Origin: an uncultured Fimbriimonas sp.
GTDB lineage: Bacteria; Armatimonadota; Fimbriimonadia; Fimbriimonadales; Fimbriimonadaceae
Direction: 5' to 3'
Assembly: GCA_945952345.1 (NCBI GenBank)
Contig: CAMFIS010000011.1
Location: forward strand, 1-43,911
Length of the DNA stretch: 43,911 nucleotides
Shown: piece by piece, positions 8,685-16,661 of the stretch
How positions within the stretch are numbered: the first letter of the stretch is position 1
Layout of the letters: every line of letters starts with the position of its first letter
Translations under genes and position numbers: made by a program
Notes under the pieces: generated by a model
Database searches by the model: none
The model's input: the letters and a program-made list of their open reading frames with translations, nothing else
What the model was told of the DNA's origin: nothing

Positions 8685-9953
8685 TTATTCACCTTTCGTC
8701 ATGATCAGCGAGACATTGTGTCCGCCGAAGCCGAAGGAGTTGTTGAGAACATACGTGAGTTCCCGCTTCTGAGCCGTGTGCGCCACGTGGTTGAGGTCGC
8801 ACGCTGGATCCGGATTGTCCAAGTTGATCGTCGGCGGCATGATGCCGTCGCGCATCGCGAGGATACAGATCAGCGATTCGATTGCACCCGCCGCGCCAAG
8901 ACAATGTCCATGCATCGACTTCGTCGAACTCATCGCCAGCTTGTAGGCATGGTCGCCGAAGACCCGCTTCACGGCTGAAACTTCCATCGGATCGCCAACT
9001 GGAGTTGAGGTCCCGTGGGCGTTGATGTAATCGATTTGTTCCGGCGCAAGCTTTGCTTTGCGCAGCGCCATGTTCATTGACTTAGCCGCTCCTCGACCTT
9101 CCGGATGCGGCGAAGTGATGTGATAAGCGTCCGCCGACATTCCGTAGCCGATGAGTTCGGCGTAGATCTTCGCACCGCGCGCAATCGCATGGTTGCGATC
9201 TTCTAGCAACAGAACCGCGCAGCCTTCGCCCATCACGAATCCATCGCGATCAACATCGAAGGGTCGCGAAGCCTTCTCGGGCTCGTCGTTACGGTTCGTC
9301 ATGGCTCGGCAGGCGCAGAATCCAGCGATGCCGATGTCGTTGACGGCGGCTTCGGAGCCTCCGGCAAGCATGGCAACCGCGTCACCGCGCTTGATGATCT
9401 CCATCGAATCGCCAATGGCGTTGGCGCCCGTCGAACAAGCGGAAACAACCGTATGATTGGGACCGCGAAGATCGTTGATGATCGACACGATGCCGCTCGC
9501 CATATCGGCGATCATGTACGGAACGAAAAACGGAGAGACGCGGTCGGGCTTGCCATTATGGATGAAGGCCGTGTTGTCGTACATCACGTTGAGGCCGCCA
9601 ACTCCGGTCCCAATCAGGACTCCGCACTCATTCTTCAAATCTTCCGATAGTTCGATTTGAGAATCGTCGAGAGCCTGGCGAGACGCCGCGATTGCAAAAT
9701 GCAGGAAGCGGTCCATGCGGCGGGCATCTTTCTTATCGAAACCTTCGCAGAACCAGTCTTCCACGTTGAAGTCGGGCACTTCAGCCGCAACTTGGGTCGT
9801 GTAAGGGGTGGGATCAACGTTCGTAACTCGACGAACACCCGATTCGCCAGCGAGAATCCGCGGCCAAAAGACGTCGACGCCGGTGCCGAGCGGAGTTACC
9901 GCCCCGACTCCGGTCACCACGACGCGCCCGGACGGTTCGGGCGGGAAGCTCAT
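8685..9953 (-). CDS. fabF: 3-oxoacyl-[acyl-carrier-protein] synthase II
   Basis: This 422-residue protein is the condensing enzyme that elongates acyl-ACP with malonyl-ACP in type II fatty-acid synthesis, in the cytoplasm. The thiolase fold shows the nucleophile Cys173 (SACSTG), His313 (NAHGTST) and His350 (GHCLGAAG), the Cys-His-His triad of KAS I/II enzymes. Lys345 in STKS also matches. The length is typical. Its ATG overlaps the acpP stop by one base (TAATG on the minus strand), so the two are translationally coupled. FabF and FabB types are hard to separate by motif; the acpP-fabF order favours FabF. Confidence 0.95.
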   Translation of the reverse strand: MSFPPEPSGRVVVTGVGAVTPLGTGVDVFWPRILAGESGVRRVTNVDPTPYTTQVAAEVPDFNVEDWFCEGFDKKDARRMDRFLHFAIAASRQALDDSQIELSEDLKNECGVLIGTGVGGLNVMYDNTAFIHNGKPDRVSPFFVPYMIADMASGIVSIINDLRGPNHTVVSACSTGANAIGDSMEIIKRGDAVAMLAGGSEAAVNDIGIAGFCACRAMTNRNDEPEKASRPFDVDRDGFVMGEGCAVLLLEDRNHAIARGAKIYAELIGYGMSADAYHITSPHPEGRGAAKSMNMALRKAKLAPEQIDYINAHGTSTPVGDPMEVSAVKRVFGDHAYKLAMSSTKSMHGHCLGAAGAIESLICILAMRDGIMPPTINLDNPDPACDLNHVAHTAQKRELTYVLNNSFGFGGHNVSLIMTKGE

Positions 9954-10192
9954 TAGCCCTTCTTCTTCGAGATGTAGTCTACGGCGTTGCCGACAGTCTT
10001 GATTTCGCCGACTTCTTCATCGGGAATATCGATCTCGAATTCGTCTTCGAAGGCCATAACCAGTTCGACGACATCCAGGGAGTCTGCTCCGAGATCGTCG
10101 GTGAAGCTAGCTTCCATCGTGACTTCTTCGGGCTTCACGCCGAGTTCTTCGACGGTGACCTTTTTTACGCGCTCAAAAATGTCGTTAGACAT
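9953..10192 (-). CDS. acpP: Acyl carrier protein
   Basis: This 79-residue acidic protein carries the growing acyl chain in fatty-acid synthesis. The phosphopantetheine attachment site is Ser38 in LGADSLD, followed by the typical [12 protein letters not shown] helix. The ATG at 10192 is preferred over an in-frame start six codons upstream because [11 protein letters not shown] is the usual ACP beginning. A TATCTT box lies eight bases before this ATG. It is first in an acpP-fabF operon, which may extend through the palindromic element into the recombinase gene. Confidence 0.96.
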   Translation of the reverse strand: MSNDIFERVKKVTVEELGVKPEEVTMEASFTDDLGADSLDVVELVMAFEDEFEIDIPDEEVGEIKTVGNAVDYISKKKG

Positions 10193-10338
10193 AGGGTTAT
10201 AAGATACCATTCTTCGCGTCGAACCCGGAAGAAAAGACAGGTTAAAGGGGAAGGTTTTGTGCCTTTAATTTGGAATCAATACTTTAAAATGGGAGGGCAG
10301 GAGCTGTTTCAACGCCCCCACGTTAGCGGGTGACGCTG

Positions 10339-10463
10339 CCTCAATAGCGGCGAAGATGACTTCTCGTGGGTAGCGGGCAATTGAGCTTTTGAGGCTATTG
10401 CCTGGGCCCTCAAAAGCTCCTTTCGGTCCTTTCGAATGTGATACTCCGTCGTCGCTATTGAGG
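10339..10463. repeat. Nested inverted repeat upstream of acpP
   Basis: The outer arms CCTCAATAGCG (10339-10349) and CGCTATTGAGG (10453-10463) are perfect inverted repeats about 100 bp apart. An inner hairpin pairs GAGCTTTTGAGG (10383-10394) with CCTCAAAAGCTC (10408-10419). A competing pairing of GGCAAT (10376-10381) with ATTGCC (10397-10402) would exclude the inner stem. The element occupies most of the 297-bp gap between the oxidoreductase stop and the acpP start, both on the minus strand. It could be a terminator without a U-tract, a structured leader of acpP, or a small mobile repeat. No gene is seen in the rest of the gap. Confidence 0.6.
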
Positions 10464-10489
10464 GAGCCTAAATGGGAAGGGACATGCGA

Positions 10490-12127
10490 CTACAATGCCC
10501 GCAGCTTTGGCCAGCGGAGTTCGACGCCCTGGCTGATCAGAAGCGATTGGAGTTCATCGGTTTGGTTCGTAATCGACTGAACCGGGCTGCGTGAAGTCAA
10601 GCACAGGGATGCCATCGCGGCAGCGGCTTCGCCGATGTTCCACTCCACCGGATGCAAGCGGTAGCAACCATTCGTAATGTGTGTTGTCCCGATGTTCTTG
10701 CAAGCTGGAATCAGGTTCTTCATGCGAACGGGAACCAGAGAGCGAGCCGGGATTTCGAATGGCAACGTCGAAGTGTCGATGGTGTTCTTGCCATTGGTGC
10801 TCGGGTGGAGGTCGATTCGGTACGAGCCGATTCCGACGGAATCTTCGTAGCTGACGGCTCGGTCGGAATCGAGATTGGTGTATGCCGCGACTTCCTGCTC
10901 GGTAACCGTGTGTTGGGCAACGATTCGGCGAGATTCGCGGATGTACGGGTACTTGGCGAAGCCATCCGATGTCCCGGTGAGATCGGGTCGAAGGCGCAGA
11001 TTGGGATAAGCGCCGGGACGGTCGTCATGACGGGGAGCCTCGCGCTGAAGCCAATAAAGAAGCGATAGGGAAAGCTGGCGAGAATCGTTAAGGCGAGCAG
11101 CGGAAACTGGCCCGATCGCACCGGGAATGTCGAATCCTGAAGGCACCGAATCGCCCGAGGGTAATGGGTCAACGTCGATGATATTCGCCTCGAAGTAGTC
11201 GTTCTGCGGCCAATTCACAATCGTCGCCGGGGCGTAATCCTTCGAATTTTCGAATCGACTCGGCTCCACGATTTGACGATAAGGAAAGAGTGCGTACCAA
11301 TCTCCCGGCTTGCGACCATAAAGCGGAAGCTCCTTCTCGACGCCGGTGTGGGCATGGAGGACTTTGAAGCCGAGCAGGGGGCCGGGCCAAAAATCGGGCT
11401 TCCACGTACGCCACTTTTCATATTGCTCTGGCTTTTCGATCAGACCAGACTCGTCATCTCCCGAACCCAAAGCGAAGCACCAGGTGAGACCCTGAACATT
11501 GTCCGGCTCCGCGGGGCCATCGATGGCGTTGGGTTCGTGCGTAACCGCTTTCGACTCTGCACCGGAAACATATTCTGTTCCGGTCATGGCGAGAAGGTCG
11601 CCCAGTTCGGTCGCGTCGAGGACGAAATCGAATTCAATGCTCTCGAACGAACCGGTTTCGAGATTGACGAATCGAACGGCTTCGACCCGATCGTCGTTGA
11701 CTAATGCGGAATGGGGTTTGAGTCGATAGCGAATCTGAAGAGGGCCGCATTGAACATACGGTCGAAGCATTTGGTCTAATACCTCAACGCCGACCTTGGG
11801 CTCGTGGCACAGACGACTCACCCAGCCCAAGCCGGGATTAAGGAAGAGGTCTTTCTTCGCCGCCGCCGAGAGCCGTCGGTGTTCGCGATAGTACTTTCGG
11901 ACCAGGTTTCGATATGTCCGATAGCGAAAAGTGCAGCCGAATTGTTCGATCCACGGATGTTCGTCGGGTGGAACGATTTGCGATGTCAGTTGTCCGCCCA
12001 GCCAATCTGTTTCTTCGGTGAGGATCACCCGGTGGCCCAGGTCGCAGGCCATCATCGCGGCGGCTGCGCCACCGGTCCCGCCTCCCACAATCAAGATTTC
12101 ACACTTCGCGCCCGGCATCGGAAACAT
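10490..12127 (-). CDS. FAD-dependent oxidoreductase (FAD_oxidored type)
   Basis: This 545-residue protein begins with a dinucleotide-binding fold: the glycine motif GGGTGGAAAA around residues 15-24, and a Glu-Glu at the end of the second strand (LTEETDWLGGQ) that binds ribose of FAD. A second FAD contact is seen near the C-terminus (LIPACKNIGTTH). No signal peptide is apparent; the first residues lead straight into the Rossmann fold. Members of this family are largely uncharacterised and often encoded near polysaccharide-degradation genes. The reaction is unknown. A GAGGGG Shine-Dalgarno-like run precedes the ATG. Its promoter region is shared with the divergent small secreted protein. Confidence 0.82.
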   Translation of the reverse strand: MFPMPGAKCEILIVGGGTGGAAAAMMACDLGHRVILTEETDWLGGQLTSQIVPPDEHPWIEQFGCTFRYRTYRNLVRKYYREHRRLSAAAKKDLFLNPGLGWVSRLCHEPKVGVEVLDQMLRPYVQCGPLQIRYRLKPHSALVNDDRVEAVRFVNLETGSFESIEFDFVLDATELGDLLAMTGTEYVSGAESKAVTHEPNAIDGPAEPDNVQGLTWCFALGSGDDESGLIEKPEQYEKWRTWKPDFWPGPLLGFKVLHAHTGVEKELPLYGRKPGDWYALFPYRQIVEPSRFENSKDYAPATIVNWPQNDYFEANIIDVDPLPSGDSVPSGFDIPGAIGPVSAARLNDSRQLSLSLLYWLQREAPRHDDRPGAYPNLRLRPDLTGTSDGFAKYPYIRESRRIVAQHTVTEQEVAAYTNLDSDRAVSYEDSVGIGSYRIDLHPSTNGKNTIDTSTLPFEIPARSLVPVRMKNLIPACKNIGTTHITNGCYRLHPVEWNIGEAAAAMASLCLTSRSPVQSITNQTDELQSLLISQGVELRWPKLRAL

Positions 12128-12146
12128 GATACTTTTCCCCTCGTCC

Positions 12147-12152
12147 TATAAT
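12147..12152 (+). promoter_or_regulatory. TATAAT -10 box, possibly bidirectional
   Basis: A consensus TATAAT lies 13 bases before the ATG at 12166 and overlaps an upstream in-frame ATG (12151), which argues that 12166 is the real start. The reverse strand reads CATTATA at the same place and could serve the divergent oxidoreductase gene, giving a symmetric -10 region. Confidence 0.5.
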
Positions 12153-12165
12153 GGATTGGGTTGAG

Positions 12166-12609
12166 ATGAAAAAAGCGCTCATCGTTCTGGTTGGATTGGC
12201 AGTGGGTACTGTTGGGTTCGCCCAAGACGGTCAAAGCTGGACCGATCGTGCCATCGCAACCAGCATTACAGTTGCCAAGAACCTATGGGGCAAGCTTGAA
12301 AAGGAAGGGCGACCGCTGGCCGAGAGGCTCCTGAAGTCTGCGCCGGACTACTACAAGTCCTCGCAAAAGACTTTGGCGGACATGGTGGCGAAGGTGAACA
12401 AAGCCGATCTTCCTAAAACGTTTCGTGAGAAACAGGAGTTTGCCTTGCAGGTTTGGAAGTTGCGTGGAGCGATCGACGTGGTCTCGCTGAGCGATCCAAA
12501 CGTGGTGAAAAGCCTCATCAATTTGCGTCCCGAAGACGTATCGAAGATGCAAAAGGATTTACGAGATTCCGAGGCGAAGCTTAAAAAGGCCAATTTCCCC
12601 GGAATCTAG
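12166..12609 (+). CDS. Small secreted protein of unknown function
   Basis: This 147-residue protein has a clear signal peptide ([14 protein letters not shown] then VGFAQ, cleaved after about residue 19). The mature part is helical, lysine-rich and soluble, with no recognised domain. The start at 12166 is preferred over the in-frame ATG five codons upstream, because that codon overlaps the TATAAT box and the signal peptide begins naturally at MKKA. It lies just before the rpmH cluster on the same strand but appears to be transcribed separately, since rpmH has its own -10-like TATACT at 12613-12618. Confidence 0.7.
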   Translation: MKKALIVLVGLAVGTVGFAQDGQSWTDRAIATSITVAKNLWGKLEKEGRPLAERLLKSAPDYYKSSQKTLADMVAKVNKADLPKTFREKQEFALQVWKLRGAIDVVSLSDPNVVKSLINLRPEDVSKMQKDLRDSEAKLKKANFPGI

Positions 12610-12653
12610 GGGTATACTTCCAACCCACTGCCAATAGTGAAGGCTGCCATAAA

Positions 12654-12788
12654 ATGAAGCGCACATACCAGCCAAATAACCGCCACCGGAGCAAGACGCA
12701 CGGTTTCCGAATTCGAATGAAGTCCACCGACGGTCAAAACGTCCTGAAGCGACGACGACTAAAGGGTCGTCACAAGATCAGCGCATAA
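12654..12788 (+). CDS. rpmH: 50S ribosomal protein L34
   Basis: This 44-residue basic protein reads [18 protein letters not shown] at its start and ends in a run of Arg and Lys plus HKISA, the unmistakable L34 pattern. It is a structural component of the large ribosomal subunit. A TATACT -10-like box lies at 12613-12618, giving a leader of about 30 nt. The stop codon TAA (12786-12788) overlaps the presumed ATA start of rnpA. In many bacteria rpmH opens this same cluster next to dnaA and oriC; here dnaA is not adjacent. Confidence 0.97.
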   Translation: MKRTYQPNNRHRSKTHGFRIRMKSTDGQNVLKRRRLKGRHKISA

Positions 12789-13111
12789 AAGGTCCTTCCA
12801 AGCGCCGGTTCGACGAGATTTACCAACAGGGTCGCCGTTTTAGAGGCGACTTTTTAACGCTCATCGTTGCACCGGGAAGCGGTCTCGTAGGGATCGCGAC
12901 AAGTAAAAAGCTTGGAGCCAAACCGCAAAGGAACCGGCAGAAAAGGCGCATAACATCGATGTTGCAAGCCATCATCATCCCGTCCAACTTTGACTGCATT
13001 TTCGTGGTTGGGATGAAGTATCGGCTGGCAAACGTTGCGACGCTGCAACAAGAATTAACGCACTTAACTGAAGAGGCACTTCATTGGGTCGGAGGATCGG
13101 CATCTTCTTAA
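12785..13111 (+). CDS. rnpA: Ribonuclease P protein component, with a non-canonical start
   Basis: The frame from 12785 to the TAA at 13109-13111 encodes 108 residues typical of Rnp[19 protein letters not shown] near the N-terminus, [11 protein letters not shown] in the middle and the RNase P signature RNRQKRR around residues 52-58, then a helical C-terminal part. RnpA binds the catalytic RNA of RNase P and helps process tRNA 5' ends. The frame is open back to 12680, but between 12680 and the conserved core there is no ATG, GTG or TTG. The only well-placed candidate is ATA at 12785-12787, overlapping the rpmH stop as ATAA. An extension overlapping rpmH, as in Thermus, or a sequencing error are alternatives. 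The 3' end overlaps yidD by 28 bp. Confidence 0.88.
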   Translation: MKGPSKRRFDEIYQQGRRFRGDFLTLIVAPGSGLVGIATSKKLGAKPQRNRQKRRITSMLQAIIIPSNFDCIFVVGMKYRLANVATLQQELTHLTEEALHWVGGSASS

Positions 13112-13293
13112 TACGGAGCTACCAACGAGGGTTTGCTTGGATGCCACCTACCTGTCGGTACACGCCGAGTTGCTCGCAGTACACGTTGGAAGCTATCGAG
13201 AAATACGGTCTGTTCAAAGGGTCGTGGATGGGCTTCAAGCGAATCTGCCGATGCGGACCCTGGCACCCCGGCGGACACGATCCCGTCCCATAA
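13084..13293 (+). CDS. yidD: Membrane protein insertion efficiency factor
   Basis: This 69-residue protein has the diagnostic YidD core: CRYTPSCSQYTLEAIEKYG followed by KRICRCGPWHPGGHDPV. YidD is a small membrane-associated protein that helps YidC and Sec insert inner-membrane proteins. The start is TTG at 13084, inside the end of rnpA; the amphipathic N-terminus ([14 protein letters not shown]) fits the family, so the overlap is credible. The gene is followed after 20 bp by yidC, as in most bacteria. Confidence 0.95.
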   Translation: MGRRIGIFLIRSYQRGFAWMPPTCRYTPSCSQYTLEAIEKYGLFKGSWMGFKRICRCGPWHPGGHDPVP

Positions 13294-13313
13294 AGCAATC
13301 GATTTAACACAGC

Positions 13314-14690
13314 ATGGCAAAGAAACCCGCCCCGAAGCAAAACATGGCCTTCATCTGGATTCTCTGGATGATTTCGGTCGTTTGGCTTTTCAACACCTTT
13401 AACAACAACAAGCCCGCCGAGGGTGGCCCCAAGACCGCCGCCGATTTCTACGCGAAGCTGAAGCAAGACAACGTTGAGACGAAAGACGTCTCCGCCGCCG
13501 CCGACCTCCGCCAGTACGAGTCGCAGCTCGACCAAGAAGTTAAGGCAAAGAAGCTAACCGAAGCTGACGCGCAGGTCAAGAAATTCGAGGGCGCAGTCCT
13601 AACGGCCAACACGCAACTGCGCGCGGGATTGATGCGAAACGAGACCAGCCGAATTCGGTTGTCCTACCAAACGCTGTGGTCGTTTCAGAAGAAATTTGTC
13701 GATACTCCAGATTGGAAGGAAAAGCAATTCGCCTGCGCTCCCGACAGTCGATTCCCGGATGTGCCGTCAGTCATTTCTGGCCAACAGCTTTTTGTTAAGA
13801 TCAGCGACACACTCAGCGCTCGCAACAAGCACGAGTTGATCTGGGGGTTCTTGCCCGGTGGATACAATTTCATCGACTCTTTGATTGGGCTGACTGGACG
13901 AATTCCCGGCCTCAGCTATTGGCTTGGTGCATTCCTTTTGGCGCTTGTTGTCCGACTCATCATCTTCCCGTTCTCGCAAAAGACAATCATGCACTCGCGG
14001 CAGATGTCTCAGTTGAGTCCGCTGGTGGCGAAGATCAAGGAAGAGTATAAAGACGACCCGCAACAGCTTCAGATGAAGACGATGGCCTTGTACAAGGAGT
14101 ACGGCCTGAACCCGATGGCGGGTTGTGCGCCAGCCTTTGTGCAGATGCCTCTCTTCTTAACGGTTTATCAATGCATGCTGCTGTACCAGTTCGAATTCCA
14201 GCACGGAACCTTCCTCTGGATTAACAAGGACTTCAGCAAAGCAACCCATGGATTCATTGCACCGAACCTGGGCTCGCAGGATGCCATCCTGATCTTTATC
14301 TATGGCATCACCATGATCTGCTCGCAGATGCTCACTCCGGTTTCCGACCCGAGTCAAAAGAAGCAGATGCGGCTGATGGGAATCGGTATCTCGGTTCTCT
14401 TTACGTTTTTCATGTTCACCGGAGCGTTTCCGGTCGTGAGCGGATTCGTTCTTTATTGGACGTTCACCAACATCCTGGCGACGGCGCAGTCGCTACGGGC
14501 TTACCGCTTACCGCTCGCACCGTTACAGAAAGTGAACACGAAGGATGGAGGCGTTTACCCGCAGGACCCTAGTCAGCTCTTCCCGTGGATGAAATCCGCG
14601 CCGAAGAGCGATTCAGCCTCCAATGGCAAGTCAAACATTACGACGTCAACGAAGACAGGCAAGCCAAAACAACACAAACCGAAGAAATAA
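13314..14690 (+). CDS. yidC: YidC/Oxa1 family membrane protein insertase
   Basis: This 458-residue insertase places proteins into the inner membrane, alone or with SecYEG. An N-terminal helix (about 11-27) is followed by a short periplasmic part (about 35-190) that is much smaller than the E. coli P1 domain. The conserved 60KD_IMP core from about residue 200 contains an Arg in the first core helix (LVVRLIIFPFS), the cytoplasmic helical hairpin (KTIMHSRQMSQLSP) and the GCAPAFVQMPLF motif. The C-terminal tail is lysine-rich, as in insertases that bind ribosomes. It lies between yidD and jag in one cluster. Confidence 0.96.
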   Translation: MAKKPAPKQNMAFIWILWMISVVWLFNTFNNNKPAEGGPKTAADFYAKLKQDNVETKDVSAAADLRQYESQLDQEVKAKKLTEADAQVKKFEGAVLTANTQLRAGLMRNETSRIRLSYQTLWSFQKKFVDTPDWKEKQFACAPDSRFPDVPSVISGQQLFVKISDTLSARNKHELIWGFLPGGYNFIDSLIGLTGRIPGLSYWLGAFLLALVVRLIIFPFSQKTIMHSRQMSQLSPLVAKIKEEYKDDPQQLQMKTMALYKEYGLNPMAGCAPAFVQMPLFLTVYQCMLLYQFEFQHGTFLWINKDFSKATHGFIAPNLGSQDAILIFIYGITMICSQMLTPVSDPSQKKQMRLMGIGISVLFTFFMFTGAFPVVSGFVLYWTFTNILATAQSLRAYRLPLAPLQKVNTKDGGVYPQDPSQLFPWMKSAPKSDSASNGKSNITTSTKTGKPKQHKPKK

Positions 14691-14701
14691 GGTTCAAGAA
14701 C

Positions 14702-15622
14702 ATGCAAACGATTGAATTAACCGTAAAAAACCTGGACGAGGCGGCGGCCACCGCTGCCGAGCAGCTTGGCGTGTCTCCCGATCAAGTGAAGATCACCGTG
14801 CTCGACGAGTCCAAAAAGCTTTTTGGAAAGGTGAGCTACAAGGTCAAAGCTGAAGTAAAGGGTGGCGGCAAGGCGGCAAAGGCTGCACCAGCTGCAGCTC
14901 CTGCACAGGCTGCTGCTCCGACCAAAGCCGCGGTCTCTGCTCCTGCCGAAGCTGCTCCGAAGAAGCTTGGCAAGAAGAAGGCCGAAGACGCTGCTGCACC
15001 TGCCGAAGCTCCGGCCGCTGCCGAAGCAGCCCCGGCTCCGGCTGCCCCCAAAGCACGAGGAGGCAAGCCCGCCGTCAAAGCCAAGGCTGAGAAGCCGGCC
15101 GAAGCTGCCGCTCCGGCAACCGAAGAAGCCAGTGGCGAAGAGGATGCAGGTCCGGAAGTGACTGCGACTCCCGAAGACGCAACCAAGCTTGGCGCCATTC
15201 TCAAGACGCTGGCCAAGAAGTCCGGTCTGGATGCCGAAATCACCGTCGGCGAACTGCAAGGCAAGTACATCAACCTTGCGATCGGCGGCCGCGAAGCTGG
15301 CTTCCTGGTCGGTAAGAATGGCGAAGTCCTGAACTCGCTGCAGTACCTGATCAACTTGGTTGCCAAGCAGCAGTTAGCTAACGGCGTCCGCGTGACGCTC
15401 GACGGCAACGACTACCGCAAGAAGCGAGCCGAGGCTCTCACATCCTTGGCCACGAAGATCGCCGACAAGGTGAAGGAGCGAGGCGAGGAAGCCGTTCTCG
15501 AGGCGCTACCAGCGTTCGAGCGACGCGTGATCCACAAAGCGCTTCAAGAAATCGAAGGTGTCACGACGTACAGCGAAGGCGAAGAGCCGGACCGACGCGT
15601 CGTCATTGCGCCGATCGACTGA
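14702..15622 (+). CDS. khpB: Jag/KhpB-type RNA-binding protein (Jag-N, KH, R3H)
   Basis: This 306-residue protein has a Jag N-terminal domain (about 1-55), a long Ala/Pro/Lys-rich linker (about 60-160), a KH domain with the GREAGFLVGKNGEVL loop (about 195-215) and a C-terminal R3H domain (ALPAFERRVIHKAL, about 260-300). KhpB (Jag, EloR) proteins bind RNA and help control cell elongation and division. The ATG at 14702 is chosen over an in-frame start inside yidC because it gives the standard MQTIELTVKNLDEA beginning; the yidC stop and an AAGG run lie just upstream. The low-complexity linker is unusually long and biased in codon use. Neighbouring yidC is the conserved partner. Confidence 0.93.
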   Translation: MQTIELTVKNLDEAAATAAEQLGVSPDQVKITVLDESKKLFGKVSYKVKAEVKGGGKAAKAAPAAAPAQAAAPTKAAVSAPAEAAPKKLGKKKAEDAAAPAEAPAAAEAAPAPAAPKARGGKPAVKAKAEKPAEAAAPATEEASGEEDAGPEVTATPEDATKLGAILKTLAKKSGLDAEITVGELQGKYINLAIGGREAGFLVGKNGEVLNSLQYLINLVAKQQLANGVRVTLDGNDYRKKRAEALTSLATKIADKVKERGEEAVLEALPAFERRVIHKALQEIEGVTTYSEGEEPDRRVVIAPID

Positions 15623-15650
15623 TCGATCAGAGAACAGTAAACGGAGAACA

Positions 15651-15707
15651 GAGCTCAGCCGATAACGCTGGGCTCAATTTGTTCAGGGCTCTGAGGTCTG
15701 AGCCCTG
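15651..15707 (+). terminator. Two successive hairpins after khpB
   Basis: GAGCTCAGC/GCTGGGCTC (15651-15676, one mismatch) and the perfect 8-bp stem CAGGGCTC (15684-15691)/GAGCCCTG (15700-15707) follow the stop. The U-tract is weak (AATTTGTT after the first stem). They probably end the rpmH-jag transcript before the TATACT box of the next gene. Confidence 0.5.
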
Positions 15708-15728
15708 AGCTCTGATAACTTGCCCTTG

Positions 15729-15734
15729 TATACT
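15729..15734 (+). promoter_or_regulatory. Putative -10 box (TATACT) of the LD-carboxypeptidase gene
   Basis: The box ends nine bases before the ATG at 15744, predicting a leader of only two or three bases. No good -35 is seen at the matching distance. Confidence 0.4.
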
Positions 15735-15743
15735 TCTTAACCA

Positions 15744-16661
15744 ATGGGCAAACCTGCTGCGCTCAAGCCGGGCGATACGATTGGCTTGATTTCTCCCGCC
15801 TTCTACGTGACTCCAGAGCAGATCGAGACCGGCATTGGCCTTCTCGAAAAATGGGGCTTCAAGGTCAAGCTCTACCCACATACGTACGCAAAGCTCGGCG
15901 ATTACCAATACCCAGACACGTCGCGAGCCGCCGATGTCATGGCCGCGTTTCAGGACCCTGAAACCCAAGCCGTGATGTGCGCTCGAGGTGGCTATGGATG
16001 CAGCCGTCTCATGCCGTACCTCGACTTCGATGCCATGGCTACGACGCAAAAAATGCTGATCGGGTTCAGCGACATCACCGTCCTTCATGCGTCCTTGCTC
16101 AAAAGGGGGGTGCCTTGTCTCTACGCCCCTATGCCGTACACCTTCGGTCGGGACCGAGAAGAGTGGGTTTACGAGTCATTCCGCAACGCAGTATCGGGCG
16201 GGAATCCGATACCATCTGGGGCCCCGGGCGGAGAAACCATCACGCCGGGCAAGGCAGGGGGCGTCGTTGTTGGTGGCTGCCTCGTCCTTATGTGTGACCT
16301 GATCGGAACGCCAGAGGAAATCGATATGACGGGCAAGATTGTCGTAATCGAAGACGTGGACGAGTCGCCTCACCGCGTCGATGGATTGCTAACACATCTT
16401 TTGAATTCAGGAAGTTTGGCGAAAGCAGCCGGAATCGTGGTAGGCGAGATGACAGGGACTGAGGCGAAGATGGATCCGGATGTGGGTTCGCGACCGTGGA
16501 AAGACATCGTTCACGAACGGCTCTCCCACGTGAAAATCCCTTCGATCGTCGACTTCCCATTTGGCCATTGCCGCCAGATGTTGAGTCTTCCGCTCGGAAT
16601 TCGCGCTGAGATGGATGCTTCGAACGGTACCCTTACCTATATCGAGTCGTTATGCAAGTAA
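15744..16661 (+). CDS. ldcA: LD-carboxypeptidase (peptidase family S66)
   Basis: This 305-residue protein is of LdcA/MccF type. The nucleophile is Ser109 in IGFSD, with Glu203 in VIEDVDE and His275 in FGHC completing the Ser-Glu-His triad of family S66. Ahead of the Ser is the typical ARGGYGCSRLMPYLDF segment. LdcA removes the terminal D-Ala from murein tetrapeptides during peptidoglycan recycling in the cytoplasm; MccF relatives instead cleave microcin-type conjugates. Length and lack of a signal peptide fit LdcA. The gene overlaps the next one by 10 bp, so the two are co-translated. Confidence 0.9.
   Translation: MGKPAALKPGDTIGLISPAFYVTPEQIETGIGLLEKWGFKVKLYPHTYAKLGDYQYPDTSRAADVMAAFQDPETQAVMCARGGYGCSRLMPYLDFDAMATTQKMLIGFSDITVLHASLLKRGVPCLYAPMPYTFGRDREEWVYESFRNAVSGGNPIPSGAPGGETITPGKAGGVVVGGCLVLMCDLIGTPEEIDMTGKIVVIEDVDESPHRVDGLLTHLLNSGSLAKAAGIVVGEMTGTEAKMDPDVGSRPWKDIVHERLSHVKIPSIVDFPFGHCRQMLSLPLGIRAEMDASNGTLTYIESLCK

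Noticed and set aside
12128-12660. Replication origin beside rpmH
   Set aside because: dnaA is not adjacent and no cluster of DnaA boxes is visible in the gaps near rpmH.
14836-15408. Ala/Ser-rich open frame antisense to khpB
   Set aside because: It is a shadow of the Ala/Pro-rich linker codons of khpB, without start signals or recognisable domains.
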